From an uncultured Pelagibacteraceae bacterium (GTDB taxonomy: Bacteria > Pseudomonadota > Alphaproteobacteria > Pelagibacterales > Pelagibacteraceae): a stretch of DNA of 40,724 nt. The translations under genes and the position numbers were made by a program. Positions 25,097 to 35,047 of this stretch are shown in pieces. The stretch spans positions 1 through 40,724 of the forward strand of contig CACMNK010000005.1 in the NCBI GenBank assembly GCA_902615145.1, read 5' to 3'. The notes beneath the pieces were generated by a model, which saw nothing but the letters and a program-made list of their open reading frames with translations, ran no database searches and was not told the DNA's origin. Positions within the stretch are counted from its first letter, which is position 1, and every line of letters starts with the position of its first letter.

Positions 25097-25906
25097 TTGA
25101 ATAGGAGTGTAATTATATCTTCTGTTTTACATGCAGTATTTATATTTTTAACCGCCATGAGTTTACCATTTTTAACAAAAAAACCCATTGATCTTCCCCC
25201 AATTGTATCCATAGAGTTAATACAAATCACCGATAAAACAAATATCCCTTTTGCTCCAAAAGCAAAAAAAATTATAGAAGAGGTAAAAAAGAAAGAGGAA
25301 AAATTGGTGTCTGAGCAGGCACCTCCTAAAAAAGTTAAAAAAATAAAACCTGACTCTGTTCCGATGCCCGATGATCTTGTAAAAAATGAAAAAGAAATAA
25401 AGGAGGATAAGCAAAATCCTGAGGTAGTAGATAATGACGTAAAGCAAGTTTCAGAATTTGAAAAAGATGAGCTTTTTGATCCAAATAACATTGCAGCACT
25501 GATTGATAAGTCAAAAGAGGAAACAGCCGAAACGACAAAAAAAAATGATAAAGTTACTCAAGATCAAAAAAGGAACGTTGAGAATGCAGGTCTATCTTTA
25601 AGCGAAGAGGATGCTCTAAAGGCACAAATATTTGGATGCTGGAGCATACCGTTAGGTCTACCTTACAACGAGAATTTGTTAGTTAGAATTAAATTACAAT
25701 TAAAACCAGATGGCACGGTAGCTAAATCAGAAATTATAGATCATGCAAGAATGAATAAGCCAGGTCAGGGTTTTTACAAAGTATTGGCAGAAAGTGCACT
25801 TAGAGCGGTAAAATTATGTCAACCTCTTAGAGTTCCAACAACAGGTTATGAAAGATGGAAAGAATTACAACTTAACTTTGATGCAAGAGAAATGTTAGAA
25901 GGATAA
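25097..25906 (+). CDS. tolA: TolA-like periplasm-spanning protein
   Basis: This 269-residue protein starts at TTG. It has an N-terminal membrane helix (SSVLHAVFIFLTAMSLPFL), a long K/E/P-rich central region (about residues 50-165) and a C-terminal TolA/TonB-like domain beginning near IFGCWSIPLGLPYNENLLVR and ending KELQLNFDAREML. It links TolQR to Pal and TolB across the periplasm. Sequence is low-complexity in the middle, so the call rests on architecture and position between tolR and tolB. Confidence 0.9.
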   Translation: MNRSVIISSVLHAVFIFLTAMSLPFLTKKPIDLPPIVSIELIQITDKTNIPFAPKAKKIIEEVKKKEEKLVSEQAPPKKVKKIKPDSVPMPDDLVKNEKEIKEDKQNPEVVDNDVKQVSEFEKDELFDPNNIAALIDKSKEETAETTKKNDKVTQDQKRNVENAGLSLSEEDALKAQIFGCWSIPLGLPYNENLLVRIKLQLKPDGTVAKSEIIDHARMNKPGQGFYKVLAESALRAVKLCQPLRVPTTGYERWKELQLNFDAREMLEG

Positions 25907-25915
25907 TATAAACCT

Positions 25916-27259
25916 ATGAGAATTTTGATAAAGATAATTATTTTTCTGATTTTAATACCTTCGAAGAGTTTTGGTCTTATTGAAGTTGATATTACCAGAG
26001 GAAATCTAGATCCTCTCCCTATAGCAGTTTCACCTTTATCGATTGATCAAAATTCAAGGCAGAATTTCGAGAAAATTTTAAAAAAAGAAAATATTGGTGA
26101 TGAAATTTCAAAGATAATTGAGGTAAATTTAAAAACTTCTGGACTTTTTAATCCATTAAATAAAGACGCATTTTTGCAAGCACCTGATATTGCGAACCTA
26201 AAACCAAGATTTGAAGATTGGAATTTGATTAAAGCTCAGGCATTAATTACTGGAAAAGTTAGCTACGTAGATGAAAAGTTACGAGTTGAATTCAGACTTT
26301 GGGATGTGCTTGCTGGAAAAGAAATGGTTGCATTGGCTTTTACAACTGTACCAACAAACTGGAGACGAGTTGGACATATTATAACTGATAAAGTTTATCA
26401 GAGATTGACTGGAGAAAAGGGCTATTTTGATACAAGAATAATTTATGTTGCAGAAGAGGGCCCAAAAACTAAACGTATTAAAAAATTAGCAATAATGGAT
26501 CAGGATGGAGCTAATAATAAATTTTTAACTTTAGGTAACGAGCTTGTTTTGACCCCCAGATTTAATCCAACAAGTCAAATGGTAACTTATCTTTCTTATT
26601 TTAGAAATTTACCAAGAGTATATCTTTTAGATATCGAGACAGGTACACAGGAGGTAGTTGGTGATTTTCCTGGGATGACCTTTGCTCCACGATTTTCTCC
26701 AGATGGAAAAAAAATTATCATGAGTTTTGCTAAAGATGGTAATTCAGAAATTTATACTATGGATTTAGAAAATCGTATCGTAGAAAAAATTACTAATCAT
26801 CCTTCAATTGATACTTCTCCTTCTTTTTCTCCAGACGGTAAATTTATCTGTTTCAATTCTGATAGAAGCGGTTATCAACAAATTTATGTAATGAGAAGTG
26901 ATGGAAGCAAAGTTAAAAGAATTTCATTTGGTAAAGGGCTATACGGAACTCCTGTTTGGTCACCCAGAGGTGATTTAATAGCATTCACCAAACTTCATAA
27001 AGGGAAATTTTATATAGGTGTTATGAGAACAGATGGTAGCGGAGAAAGGCTTTTGACCGAAAATTTTTATCAAGAAGCACCATCTTGGTCGCCCAATGGA
27101 AGAGTTTTAATATTTTATAGAGAGACTAAAACCGATGATAAAGGGGAGGGATTTTCTGCCAAATTATGGTCCATCGATTTGACGGGCTATAATGAGAGGA
27201 TGGTAAAAACCCCTACAGATGCCTCTGACCCATCATGGTCATCATTATTAAGCAATTAA
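25916..27259 (+). CDS. tolB: Tol-Pal system translocation protein TolB
   Basis: This 447-residue periplasmic protein has a signal peptide ([18 protein letters not shown]), then the N-terminal TolB domain. The beta-propeller shows blade repeats [27 protein letters not shown] and SWSPNGRVL. It binds Pal and contributes to outer-membrane constriction. It starts nine bases after tolA. Confidence 0.97.
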   Translation: MRILIKIIIFLILIPSKSFGLIEVDITRGNLDPLPIAVSPLSIDQNSRQNFEKILKKENIGDEISKIIEVNLKTSGLFNPLNKDAFLQAPDIANLKPRFEDWNLIKAQALITGKVSYVDEKLRVEFRLWDVLAGKEMVALAFTTVPTNWRRVGHIITDKVYQRLTGEKGYFDTRIIYVAEEGPKTKRIKKLAIMDQDGANNKFLTLGNELVLTPRFNPTSQMVTYLSYFRNLPRVYLLDIETGTQEVVGDFPGMTFAPRFSPDGKKIIMSFAKDGNSEIYTMDLENRIVEKITNHPSIDTSPSFSPDGKFICFNSDRSGYQQIYVMRSDGSKVKRISFGKGLYGTPVWSPRGDLIAFTKLHKGKFYIGVMRTDGSGERLLTENFYQEAPSWSPNGRVLIFYRETKTDDKGEGFSAKLWSIDLTGYNERMVKTPTDASDPSWSSLLSN

Positions 27260-27344
27260 TCTGATTTATCTTGATTTTTTAACTTGAAAGATCTAATTAG
27301 TTGTGAAAAAGTCATTTATAAGAAATATTGATCAAGGAGCAATA

Positions 27345-27824
27345 ATGAAATTAAACAAAATTCTTAAAAACACTTTATTAATAGTTTTTGCATGTTTTGC
27401 ACTATCTGCTTGTGCAACATCAAAAAAAACTTCAGGTCAAATGCAAGGAGATGTTTATACTGGGACAGATACTGTTGAGTATTTAGCATCCGGAGTTCCT
27501 GATAGAGTATTTTTTGCAACTAATGAGTCAGTTTTGACAACTGCCTCAAGAGAAACTTTAAGAAAACAAGCTGCGTACTTGAGAAAAAATTCAAAAATTA
27601 CAATTGTGCTTGAGGGTCATGCAGACGAAAGAGGCACAAGAGAGTACAACTTGGCTCTTGGTGAAAGAAGAGCAAATGCTGCCAAAGATTATCTGATGAC
27701 GTATGGAATTTCTTCTAACAGAATTTCAGTTTTAAGTTATGGAAAAGAACGACCAGTTGATTCAGGTTCTAATCCTTTAGCATGGTCAAAAAATAGAAGA
27801 TCTGTAACAGTAAAAGCAAACTAA
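27345..27824 (+). CDS. pal: Peptidoglycan-associated lipoprotein Pal
   Basis: Starting at the ATG at 27345 (with AAGGAG at 27334-27339) gives 159 residues. The lipoprotein signal ends in the lipobox LSAC, with C23 the lipidated cysteine. The OmpA-like peptidoglycan-binding domain contains VFFATNESVLT, LEGHADERGTREYNLALGER and RISVLSYGKERP. A longer GTG start at 27303 would bury the signal peptide and is rejected. A Rho-independent terminator follows. Confidence 0.96.
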   Translation: MKLNKILKNTLLIVFACFALSACATSKKTSGQMQGDVYTGTDTVEYLASGVPDRVFFATNESVLTTASRETLRKQAAYLRKNSKITIVLEGHADERGTREYNLALGERRANAAKDYLMTYGISSNRISVLSYGKERPVDSGSNPLAWSKNRRSVTVKAN

Positions 27825-27835
27825 TTTTTTAATTT

Positions 27836-27874
27836 AAGACCCTTGGACATATGATGTTTAAGGGTCTTTTTTTT
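27836..27874 (+). terminator. Rho-independent terminator after pal
   Basis: AAGACCCTT (27836-27844) pairs perfectly with AAGGGTCTT (27860-27868) around a 15-base loop and is followed by a T run to 27874. It is the clearest terminator in the window. Because cpoB follows on the same strand, it probably attenuates expression between pal and cpoB. Confidence 0.85.
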
Positions 27875-27901
27875 GCCATTATTTTAATAATAACTTTATC
27901 A

Positions 27902-28885
27902 ATGAGAAAGTTTATTGAAAAATTAAGACTCAGTGTTTTGTTAATAATTTACTTTTCTCTTTCTTCGCATTTAATAGCAGATAATCATAATATTTATGAA
28001 ACTATAGAACAGTTACAAAAAGATATTAAAACACTTGAAAGAGCAGTTTATTCAGGATCATCAAACTTAAATAATAGAATAAATGAAACAGATGAGTCTT
28101 TAGATCCTAATTCAGAAGATGTGTTAACAAGACACCTATTAAAACTTACAGAAATTGAAACTCAATTTCAAAATTTAACGAACAGGTTTGAAGAAATAAA
28201 TTTTAAACTTGATAAATTATCAAATAGATTATCCAAAGTCCAAGCCGATAATCAAGTACGATTTCAGGATTTAGAGAATGCCTCAATTGTCAATGGTGAT
28301 AAAAAGACTTTGGCTCAAAACTCCAAAGATAAAACTTTACCTGGCAGCTCACAACCTCAAGATCTTGGTTCGATATCTTATAAAGATACGAATACCAATG
28401 AAACAATTCAACAAACTCAATCAATAGACACAACTGCAACAGTAATTACAGAGACTTTTCAAGCTGAAGATAAAATTCTTCCAAGTGAGACGCCAGAAAA
28501 TCAATATGAATTTGCTACAAGCTTTTTAAAAGTTGGTGATTACTCTACAGCAGAAAGAGCTTTTAGAGAATTTGTACAAACAAACCCAAAGCACAAACTT
28601 GCTGGCAATGCACAATATTGGTATGCAGAGACTTTTAGAATAAGACAACTTTATACTGATGCAGCATCTGCGTATTTAGAAGGTTATCAAAAATACCCAA
28701 AAGGTGAAAAAGCTCCTGTAAATTTATTAAAGTTAGGTGTATCAATGGTGCAGATAGGAGAAAAAGACCAAGGTTGTAAAATGATTAATGGTGTTGAAAA
28801 ACAATATCCAGATGCGAATCAGTCTGTGATCCAAAAAGCTAAATATGAGTCTCAAAAATTTGAGTGTAAAAACCAAAATTCCTAG
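27902..28885 (+). CDS. cpoB: Tol-Pal system protein CpoB (YbgF)
   Basis: This is 327 residues from the ATG at 27902. It starts with a signal peptide (LRLSVLLIIYFSLSSHLIA), then a coiled-coil region (TIEQLQKDIKTLERAV), a low-complexity linker and C-terminal TPR repeats (YEFATSFLKVGDYSTAERAF, GNAQYWYAETFRIRQLYTDA). CpoB coordinates peptidoglycan synthesis with Tol action. An upstream in-frame ATG at 27851 lies in the terminator and is not used. Its end overlaps tilS by 41 bp. Confidence 0.93.
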   Translation: MRKFIEKLRLSVLLIIYFSLSSHLIADNHNIYETIEQLQKDIKTLERAVYSGSSNLNNRINETDESLDPNSEDVLTRHLLKLTEIETQFQNLTNRFEEINFKLDKLSNRLSKVQADNQVRFQDLENASIVNGDKKTLAQNSKDKTLPGSSQPQDLGSISYKDTNTNETIQQTQSIDTTATVITETFQAEDKILPSETPENQYEFATSFLKVGDYSTAERAFREFVQTNPKHKLAGNAQYWYAETFRIRQLYTDAASAYLEGYQKYPKGEKAPVNLLKLGVSMVQIGEKDQGCKMINGVEKQYPDANQSVIQKAKYESQKFECKNQNS

Positions 28886-29873
28886 AGTTTTAAAGAATAA
28901 ATTAAATAATAAAAAGATTGGACAAATTTATAAAAAATTTGCAAAGTCTTTAAATATCAATGAAAATTTTATAGTCGCAGTCTCCGGGGGCCCTGATAGT
29001 CTAGCATTAGCTTTCCTATCTAAAATTTACTCAATTCAAAAAAATCTCAAAGTTAAGTTTTATATTATCGATCATAAATTAAGAGAAGAGTCTACTAATG
29101 AGGCAAAATATGTAAAAAAAATACTTAAAAAATTTCACATAAATACTGAGATTTTATATTGGCAAGGAATAAAGCCTATTAGCAACATTCAATCAGTAGC
29201 AAGAGCAAAAAGATTTGAACTTTTGATTTCTAAATGTAAAAAGTTAGGAATAGCGCATATACTATTAGGACATCATCAAGAGGACTTAATTGAAAATTTT
29301 TTTATAAGAATTCTTAGAGGTAGCGGTTTAAAAGGTTTAATTTCATTAAGTAAAAAAACTAAATTACAAAATCTTACAATTTTAAGACCTTTAATAAATC
29401 AAAAAAAAGATGATTTAGTTTTTATTTCCAAAAAGGTTTTCGATTTTTATGTTAAAGATCCGACAAATAATGATGAAAAGTTTCAAAGGGTTAGAATAAG
29501 AAAACTTTTAGATGGGCTCAGAAATGACGGTTTAGATCAAAAAAAATTTGCAAAAACAATCGAAAATTTAAAAAAATCAAACGATGTTGTTAAATACTAT
29601 GTTGCAAAAAATTTAGAAAATAATTCCTTTTTTTCGCACAAAAAAAAACATCTAATTTTAAATGATAAATTTTTTAAACAGCCTCATGAGATAGTATTCA
29701 GATCTCTGTCTGATTCTTTAAATCTTATGAATAAAAAATATTATTCTGTTAGGGGAAAAAAAATTGATAAAATTATCAAAGATATTCAAAAAAGCTCGTT
29801 TTCTAAGAGCACATTGGGGAGTTGTTTGATCGAAAAGGTCAACCAAACAGTCATTATATCCAAAGAACAATAA
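28845..29873 (+). CDS. tilS: tRNA(Ile)-lysidine synthetase
   Basis: This 342-residue protein has the PP-loop ATP motif SGGPDS at residues 47-52 and LGHHQEDLIENFFIRILRGS, and DPTNNDEKFQRVRIR in the tRNA-binding part. TilS changes C34 of tRNA-Ile(CAU) to lysidine, so the tRNA reads AUA instead of AUG. This is important in an AT-rich genome with many ATA codons. It starts inside cpoB. A later start (TTG at 28860) is possible. It precedes ftsH, as in many proteobacteria. Confidence 0.95.
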   Translation: MSLKNLSVKTKIPRVLKNKLNNKKIGQIYKKFAKSLNINENFIVAVSGGPDSLALAFLSKIYSIQKNLKVKFYIIDHKLREESTNEAKYVKKILKKFHINTEILYWQGIKPISNIQSVARAKRFELLISKCKKLGIAHILLGHHQEDLIENFFIRILRGSGLKGLISLSKKTKLQNLTILRPLINQKKDDLVFISKKVFDFYVKDPTNNDEKFQRVRIRKLLDGLRNDGLDQKKFAKTIENLKKSNDVVKYYVAKNLENNSFFSHKKKHLILNDKFFKQPHEIVFRSLSDSLNLMNKKYYSVRGKKIDKIIKDIQKSSFSKSTLGSCLIEKVNQTVIISKEQ

Positions 29874-29936
29874 CTTTCATCAATATTAACCAAAATTGCC
29901 ACTTGTTTAATCTTAAATAATTCTTATTTTAACCTT

Positions 29937-31844
29937 ATGAATTTTAAAAATATAGCTATGTGGGCTGTTATAGTTTTTTTGACTATAGGTCTATATAATA
30001 TGTTTAAAAATCCTCAAGCAAACATTCGAGGTAGCAATAAAGTAATATTCTCAGAATTTTTAACAGCTGTTGATAATGGAGAAGTTGTTAAAGTAGAAAT
30101 TCAAGGTAACAACATAAAAGGAACTTATTCGAATGGTAACAATTTCAACACATATTCACCAAACGACCCGAATTTGATAGAGAAACTTTCAGAAAAAGGT
30201 GTAAGCATTTCTGCAGCACCTATTGAGGAAAAAATGCCATCATTGTTTGGAGTGTTACTTTCTTGGTTTCCAATGTTGTTATTAATTGCTGTATGGATTT
30301 TCTTTATGAGACAAATGCAAGGTGGCAAAGGTGGCGCTATGGGTTTTGGTAGATCAAAAGCAAAAATGATGAACGAGCTCAAGGGGAAAGTAACCTTTAA
30401 TGATGTTGCAGGAGTAGAAGAAGCTAAAGAGGAAGTTGAGGAGATTGTTGAATTTTTAAAAGATCCAAAAAAATTTAGTAGACTTGGTGGAAAAATTCCT
30501 AGAGGAGCTTTGCTAGTGGGTCCTCCCGGGACAGGTAAAACTTTACTTGCAAGAGCAATTGCGGGAGAAGCAGGTGTACCATTTTTCACAATATCTGGTT
30601 CAGATTTTGTTGAAATGTTTGTAGGAGTAGGTGCATCAAGAGTTAGAGACATGTTTGAACAAGGGAAAAAAAATTCTCCATGTATAATTTTTATTGATGA
30701 AATCGATGCTGTTGGAAGAAGTCGTGGAGCTGGTTTAGGTGGGGGAAATGATGAAAGAGAACAAACGCTCAATCAGCTTTTAGTTGAGATGGATGGGTTT
30801 GATACTAACGAAGGTGTAATTATAATTGCTGCAACTAATAGACCAGATGTTCTAGACCCTGCTTTGTTAAGACCAGGAAGATTTGATAGACAAGTAGTTG
30901 TATCAAATCCTGATATTATAGGTAGAGAAAAAATTTTAAAAGTGCATGTGAAAAAAATTAAGATGGCTCCAGATGTTAACTTGAGAACTATTGCAAGGGG
31001 TACCCCAGGTTTTTCGGGAGCAGACTTAGCAAATCTTGTTAATGAGGCAGCATTGTTGGCTGCAAGGAAAAATAAGAGAATAGTTACTTTAATGGAGTTT
31101 GAGGAAGCAAAAGATAAAGTAATGATGGGAGCTGAAAGAAGGTCTATGGTTATGACCGAGGATGAGAAAAAACTTACAGCGTACCATGAAGGTGGACATG
31201 CATTAGTTTCATTTAATATGCCAAGTTACGATCCAATTCACAAAGCAACAATAATTCCTAGAGGAAGAGCTTTAGGTATGGTGATGAATTTGCCGGAGAG
31301 AGATAAACATGGTTACTCTATAAAATATCTTAAAGCTAGGTTAGCAGTTTGCTTTGGTGGCAGAGTGGCAGAAGAACTTATTTTTGGTAAAGATGATATT
31401 ACTACAGGTGCTGGTGGTGGGACAGGATCTGATATAAATCAAGCAACTCAACTCGCAAGAGCTATGGTAACCAAGTATGGTATGAGTGAAGAAATGGGAC
31501 CTGTTGAATATGGTGAAAACCAAGAAGAGGTGTTTCTAGGTAGATCAGTAACACAGACCCAATCTGTATCTGAGGCAGTTGCACAAAAAATTGACAAAGA
31601 AATAAGAAAGCTTGTGGACGAGGGCTATAATCAAGCAAAAAAAATATTAACTGAAAAAATAGATGATTTACACAAAATCGCTAAAGCTTTAATTACTTAT
31701 GAAACTCTCACTGGGGAAGAAATTGAAAATATTATCAATAAAAATATTTATCCAAAAGATAAATTGTCTGAAAAACCAGAAGACAAGGATGATAAAAGTT
31801 CTGCTTTAGGAGCAATGGGTTTAAAACCAAAAATTGTACATTAA
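29937..31844 (+). CDS. ftsH: ATP-dependent zinc metalloprotease FtsH
   Basis: This 635-residue membrane protease has an N-terminal helix (residues about 5-22), a periplasmic loop and a second helix (about 106-124). The AAA+ domain has Walker A GPPGTGKT (195-202), [12 protein letters not shown] and the second region of homology [20 protein letters not shown]. The zinc site HEGGH lies at 417-421. It degrades misfolded membrane proteins and, in other bacteria, RpoH and LpxC; rpoH lies 4.5 kb away. Confidence 0.97.
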   Translation: MNFKNIAMWAVIVFLTIGLYNMFKNPQANIRGSNKVIFSEFLTAVDNGEVVKVEIQGNNIKGTYSNGNNFNTYSPNDPNLIEKLSEKGVSISAAPIEEKMPSLFGVLLSWFPMLLLIAVWIFFMRQMQGGKGGAMGFGRSKAKMMNELKGKVTFNDVAGVEEAKEEVEEIVEFLKDPKKFSRLGGKIPRGALLVGPPGTGKTLLARAIAGEAGVPFFTISGSDFVEMFVGVGASRVRDMFEQGKKNSPCIIFIDEIDAVGRSRGAGLGGGNDEREQTLNQLLVEMDGFDTNEGVIIIAATNRPDVLDPALLRPGRFDRQVVVSNPDIIGREKILKVHVKKIKMAPDVNLRTIARGTPGFSGADLANLVNEAALLAARKNKRIVTLMEFEEAKDKVMMGAERRSMVMTEDEKKLTAYHEGGHALVSFNMPSYDPIHKATIIPRGRALGMVMNLPERDKHGYSIKYLKARLAVCFGGRVAEELIFGKDDITTGAGGGTGSDINQATQLARAMVTKYGMSEEMGPVEYGENQEEVFLGRSVTQTQSVSEAVAQKIDKEIRKLVDEGYNQAKKILTEKIDDLHKIAKALITYETLTGEEIENIINKNIYPKDKLSEKPEDKDDKSSALGAMGLKPKIVH

Positions 31845-31850
31845 TAAATA

Positions 31851-32903
31851 ATGATGAGATATTACACAAGAGCGTGTAATTTCTACTTCGGCAAACAATC
31901 AAAAATTTTAGTAAATAAAAAACAATCTATCCCTATACATCAGATTAAAGAAATATCTTTTGACCATGTTGAGATAATTACAAGAAAAAAAATTAGAAAA
32001 ATTTCGATAAATAAAATTAGAAATTTACCAAAAAAACTAAAAACAAAAATAAATTCAGATTTAAAAAAAATTAGGTCAAAAAAATCAAATTTTTCAAATT
32101 TAAATTTTAAAAAAATTCCAAATATATTGGGTGTTTTAAATCTAACTCCTGATAGTTTTTCCGATGGAGGAAAATTTAACAAAAAAAATAAAGGCGTCAG
32201 TCATGCTATCAATTTATATAAAACTGGTGCTTCGTTAGTAGATGTTGGTGGAGAGTCTACGAGACCAGGATCGAGAGAAGTAAATGAAAATCGAGAATGG
32301 TATAGAATTAACAAGACATTAAAATTAATTGTAAAAAAAATACCAATATCTTTAGACACAAGAAAATCTGCAATTATGGAATATGGTATTAGAGTAGGGG
32401 TTAAACTTATTAATGATGTTTCGGGATTAAGCCATGATCCTAAAACAATAAATGTGTTAAAAAAGTATAAAATTCCATTTGTAATACAGCATTCACTTGG
32501 GACACCAGAAAATATGCAAAAGAATCCAACATATAAAAATGAATTATTAGATATATATGATTATTTTGAAGATAAGATTAAGTTAATAAGGTCTAAAGGT
32601 ATTAAACACAATAATATAATTTTAGATCCTGGAATTGGATTTGGAAAAAATTTGAAACATAATATGAATCTTATAAGAGGTGTTTCTATTTTTCATTCAC
32701 TAGGTTTTCCTATACTAGTAGGTAATTCAAGAAAAAGATTTATTAAAGATATATCAAAAAAAAATGATAGCAAAACAAGGATTGGTGGAACTGTGGCTTC
32801 TTCAATTTATTTGATGATGCAAGGAATTCAGATTTTAAGAATTCATGATGTTAATGAAGTTATGCAAGGTATTAAAGTTTTTAATCAGATAATTAAAAAT
32901 TAA
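31851..32903 (+). CDS. folP: Dihydropteroate synthase with N-terminal extension
   Basis: This 350-residue protein has catalytic motifs GVLNLTPDSFSDGG at about residues 94-107, DVGGESTRPGS and ISLDTRK, then LINDVSG, IILDPGIGFGK, LVGNSRKRFI. The N-terminal 90 residues are basic and absent from classical E. coli FolP; similar extensions starting with RYY occur in alphaproteobacteria. It condenses DHPP with p-aminobenzoate to dihydropteroate. It ends on the glmM start (TAATG). Confidence 0.94.
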   Translation: MMRYYTRACNFYFGKQSKILVNKKQSIPIHQIKEISFDHVEIITRKKIRKISINKIRNLPKKLKTKINSDLKKIRSKKSNFSNLNFKKIPNILGVLNLTPDSFSDGGKFNKKNKGVSHAINLYKTGASLVDVGGESTRPGSREVNENREWYRINKTLKLIVKKIPISLDTRKSAIMEYGIRVGVKLINDVSGLSHDPKTINVLKKYKIPFVIQHSLGTPENMQKNPTYKNELLDIYDYFEDKIKLIRSKGIKHNNIILDPGIGFGKNLKHNMNLIRGVSIFHSLGFPILVGNSRKRFIKDISKKNDSKTRIGGTVASSIYLMMQGIQILRIHDVNEVMQGIKVFNQIIKN

Positions 32904-34234
32904 TGGCAAAAAAATATTTTGGAACTGATGGAATAAGAGGAGCAGTTAATAGTAAATATATAAATGGAGATATGTTCTTTAAATTTGGACTTGCAAGTGG
33001 AACATACTTTAAATCTCAAAAAAAAAGAAAACAAACAGCAATAATTGCAAAAGATACGAGATTGTCTGGATATACACTTGAACCAGCTCTTGTCTCAGGT
33101 TTGGCTTCTGCTGGTATGCATGTTTATACTCTAGGACCCTTACCAACTAATGCGTTGGCTATGTTAACAAAAGAGATGAAGGCAAATATGGGTATAATGA
33201 TTACCGCTTCTCATAATCCACATTTTGACAATGGTTTAAAATTGTTTGGTCCTGATGGAATGAAATTATCAGATAAAATAGAAAAAAAAATTGAGAATCT
33301 CATTGATAAGAAAATCTCAAAAAATCTCTCAAATTCTGAAAAATTAGGAAGAGTTAAAAGATTAGAAACAGGCACCAAAAAATATATTAAAATATTAAAG
33401 AAAAATTTCACAAAAGAGTTTAATTTAAGAGGACTAAGAATAGTAATCGACTGTGCAAACGGCGCTGGTTATAAGGCAGGTCCTGAATTATTGAAATCAT
33501 TAGGAGCTAAAGTGATAGCAATAGGTGTTAAACCAAATGGTTTAAATATTAATAAAAATTGTGGATCAACTTTTCCAAGAAAAATTAGATCTGCTGTAAA
33601 AAAATATAAAGCACATATAGGAATTTCTTTAGATGGAGATGCTGACAGAATCATTATGTGTGATGAGAAGAGCAACATAATAGATGGAGATCAAATTATA
33701 TCTGCTTTGGCAACAAGATGGAAAAATAAAAAAATGTTAAAAGGGGGAGTTGTTGGAACATCAATGTCAAATTATGGGTTAGAAAAATATTTTAAATCAA
33801 AAGGAATTAAATTCATAAGGGCAAATGTTGGTGATAGATATGTTAAAGAAAAAATGCAAAAATATAAGTTCAATTTAGGGGGTGAACAATCAGGACATAT
33901 TATTTTGGGTAAATTTGCAACGACAGGAGACGGCCTGTTGGTAGCCCTGGAATCTCTTTTCGCTTTGAGAAAGGGAAAAAAAGCTAGTGAATTTTTTAAA
34001 AAATTTAAGAAGACACCTCAGCTTTTAGAAAATATATTAGTGAAAGATAAAAATATTATTAACAAACCAGAGATTAAAAAAAACATAAAAATTGCAGAAA
34101 AATTAATTAAAGGTAAAGGAAGAATTTTAGTAAGAAAATCAGGAACAGAGTCTAAAATTAGAGTGATGGGTGAAAGTGAAGATAAATCTCTTCTATACAA
34201 ATGTATGAACATTATCACAAAAAAAATTAAATAA
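32903..34234 (+). CDS. glmM: Phosphoglucosamine mutase
   Basis: This 443-residue alpha-D-phosphohexomutase starts KKYFGTDGIRG, with phosphoserine S103 in ITASHNPHFDNG, metal site SLDGDADRI, sugar loop GGEQSGHII and phosphate loop VRKSGTESKIRVM. It converts glucosamine-6-P to glucosamine-1-P for peptidoglycan and LPS. It follows ftsH-folP as in E. coli and many proteobacteria. Confidence 0.97.
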   Translation: MAKKYFGTDGIRGAVNSKYINGDMFFKFGLASGTYFKSQKKRKQTAIIAKDTRLSGYTLEPALVSGLASAGMHVYTLGPLPTNALAMLTKEMKANMGIMITASHNPHFDNGLKLFGPDGMKLSDKIEKKIENLIDKKISKNLSNSEKLGRVKRLETGTKKYIKILKKNFTKEFNLRGLRIVIDCANGAGYKAGPELLKSLGAKVIAIGVKPNGLNINKNCGSTFPRKIRSAVKKYKAHIGISLDGDADRIIMCDEKSNIIDGDQIISALATRWKNKKMLKGGVVGTSMSNYGLEKYFKSKGIKFIRANVGDRYVKEKMQKYKFNLGGEQSGHIILGKFATTGDGLLVALESLFALRKGKKASEFFKKFKKTPQLLENILVKDKNIINKPEIKKNIKIAEKLIKGKGRILVRKSGTESKIRVMGESEDKSLLYKCMNIITKKIK

Positions 34235-34235
34235 A

Positions 34236-35045
34236 TTGAAACCGAATACAAAAATTTTAATTATTGCAGGATCAGATTCTTCTGGTGGTGCAGGCATCCA
34301 AGCTGATATAAAAACTGTTACTGCTCTAGGCTCTTATGCAATGACAGCAATAACTGCAGTTACATCGCAAAATACTATAGGTGTAAAATCAATTGTTGCG
34401 ATTAGTCCAAAAGAAATTTTTAATCAAATAATTTATACTTGTAAAGATATTAGACCTGATGCAATAAAAATTGGCATGCTTCATTCTTCAGAGGTTATAA
34501 GAATGGTACTGAAAGCTTTGGATGTAATTAAAGTTAAAAAAATCGTATTAGATCCAGTAATGGTTGCTAAAGGAGGAGCTAAATTGATAGATAGTAAAGC
34601 TATTCAATTATTAAAATTAAAACTAATTAAAAAAGTATCGCTTATTACGCCCAATATTCCTGAGGCAGAAATTTTGGCTAAAACAAAAATTATAACAAAA
34701 GAGGATATGATTTTTGCTGCTAATAAACTTTTAGGGTTAGGAGCAAAAAATGTACTGATAAAAGGAGGCCATTTAAAACATAAAAATGTAATAGATATTT
34801 TAATAAACACAAAAGATATTAAGATCTTTAAAAGCGAGCGTCACAAAACAAAGAATACTCATGGTACAGGTTGTACTTTATCTAGCTCAGTTACAACTTT
34901 TCTTTCATGTGGAAAAACAGTAAAGAAATCTTGTGAGCTTGGAATTAAGTATGTAAATTCAGCCATTAAATCAAACCCGCAATATGGAAAAGGTTATGGC
35001 CCAATTAACCATCTCACTTCCTTAAAAGTAAATAGAAAATTTTAA
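34236..35045 (+). CDS. thiD: HMP/HMP-phosphate kinase ThiD
   Basis: This 269-residue ribokinase-fold enzyme starts at TTG one base after glm[21 protein letters not shown] near the N-terminus, [19 protein letters not shown] and [11 protein letters not shown] (catalytic) are diagnostic. It phosphorylates hydroxymethylpyrimidine twice to HMP-PP for ThiE. No TPP riboswitch precedes it because the gene abuts glmM. Confidence 0.95.
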   Translation: MKPNTKILIIAGSDSSGGAGIQADIKTVTALGSYAMTAITAVTSQNTIGVKSIVAISPKEIFNQIIYTCKDIRPDAIKIGMLHSSEVIRMVLKALDVIKVKKIVLDPVMVAKGGAKLIDSKAIQLLKLKLIKKVSLITPNIPEAEILAKTKIITKEDMIFAANKLLGLGAKNVLIKGGHLKHKNVIDILINTKDIKIFKSERHKTKNTHGTGCTLSSSVTTFLSCGKTVKKSCELGIKYVNSAIKSNPQYGKGYGPINHLTSLKVNRKF

Positions 35046-35047
35046 TA

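Noticed and set aside
25069-25538. Several - strand frames opposite tolA
   Set aside because: They mirror the K/E-rich TolA middle region as F/S/L-rich sequence; no start signals or family features.
27303-27344. GTG start giving a 14-residue longer Pal
   Set aside because: The lipoprotein signal and the AAGGAG site both point to the ATG at 27345.
30125-30772. 215-residue - strand open frame inside ftsH
   Set aside because: It lies wholly opposite the conserved AAA+ region of FtsH and its S/P/F-rich composition is what the antisense of that gene gives.
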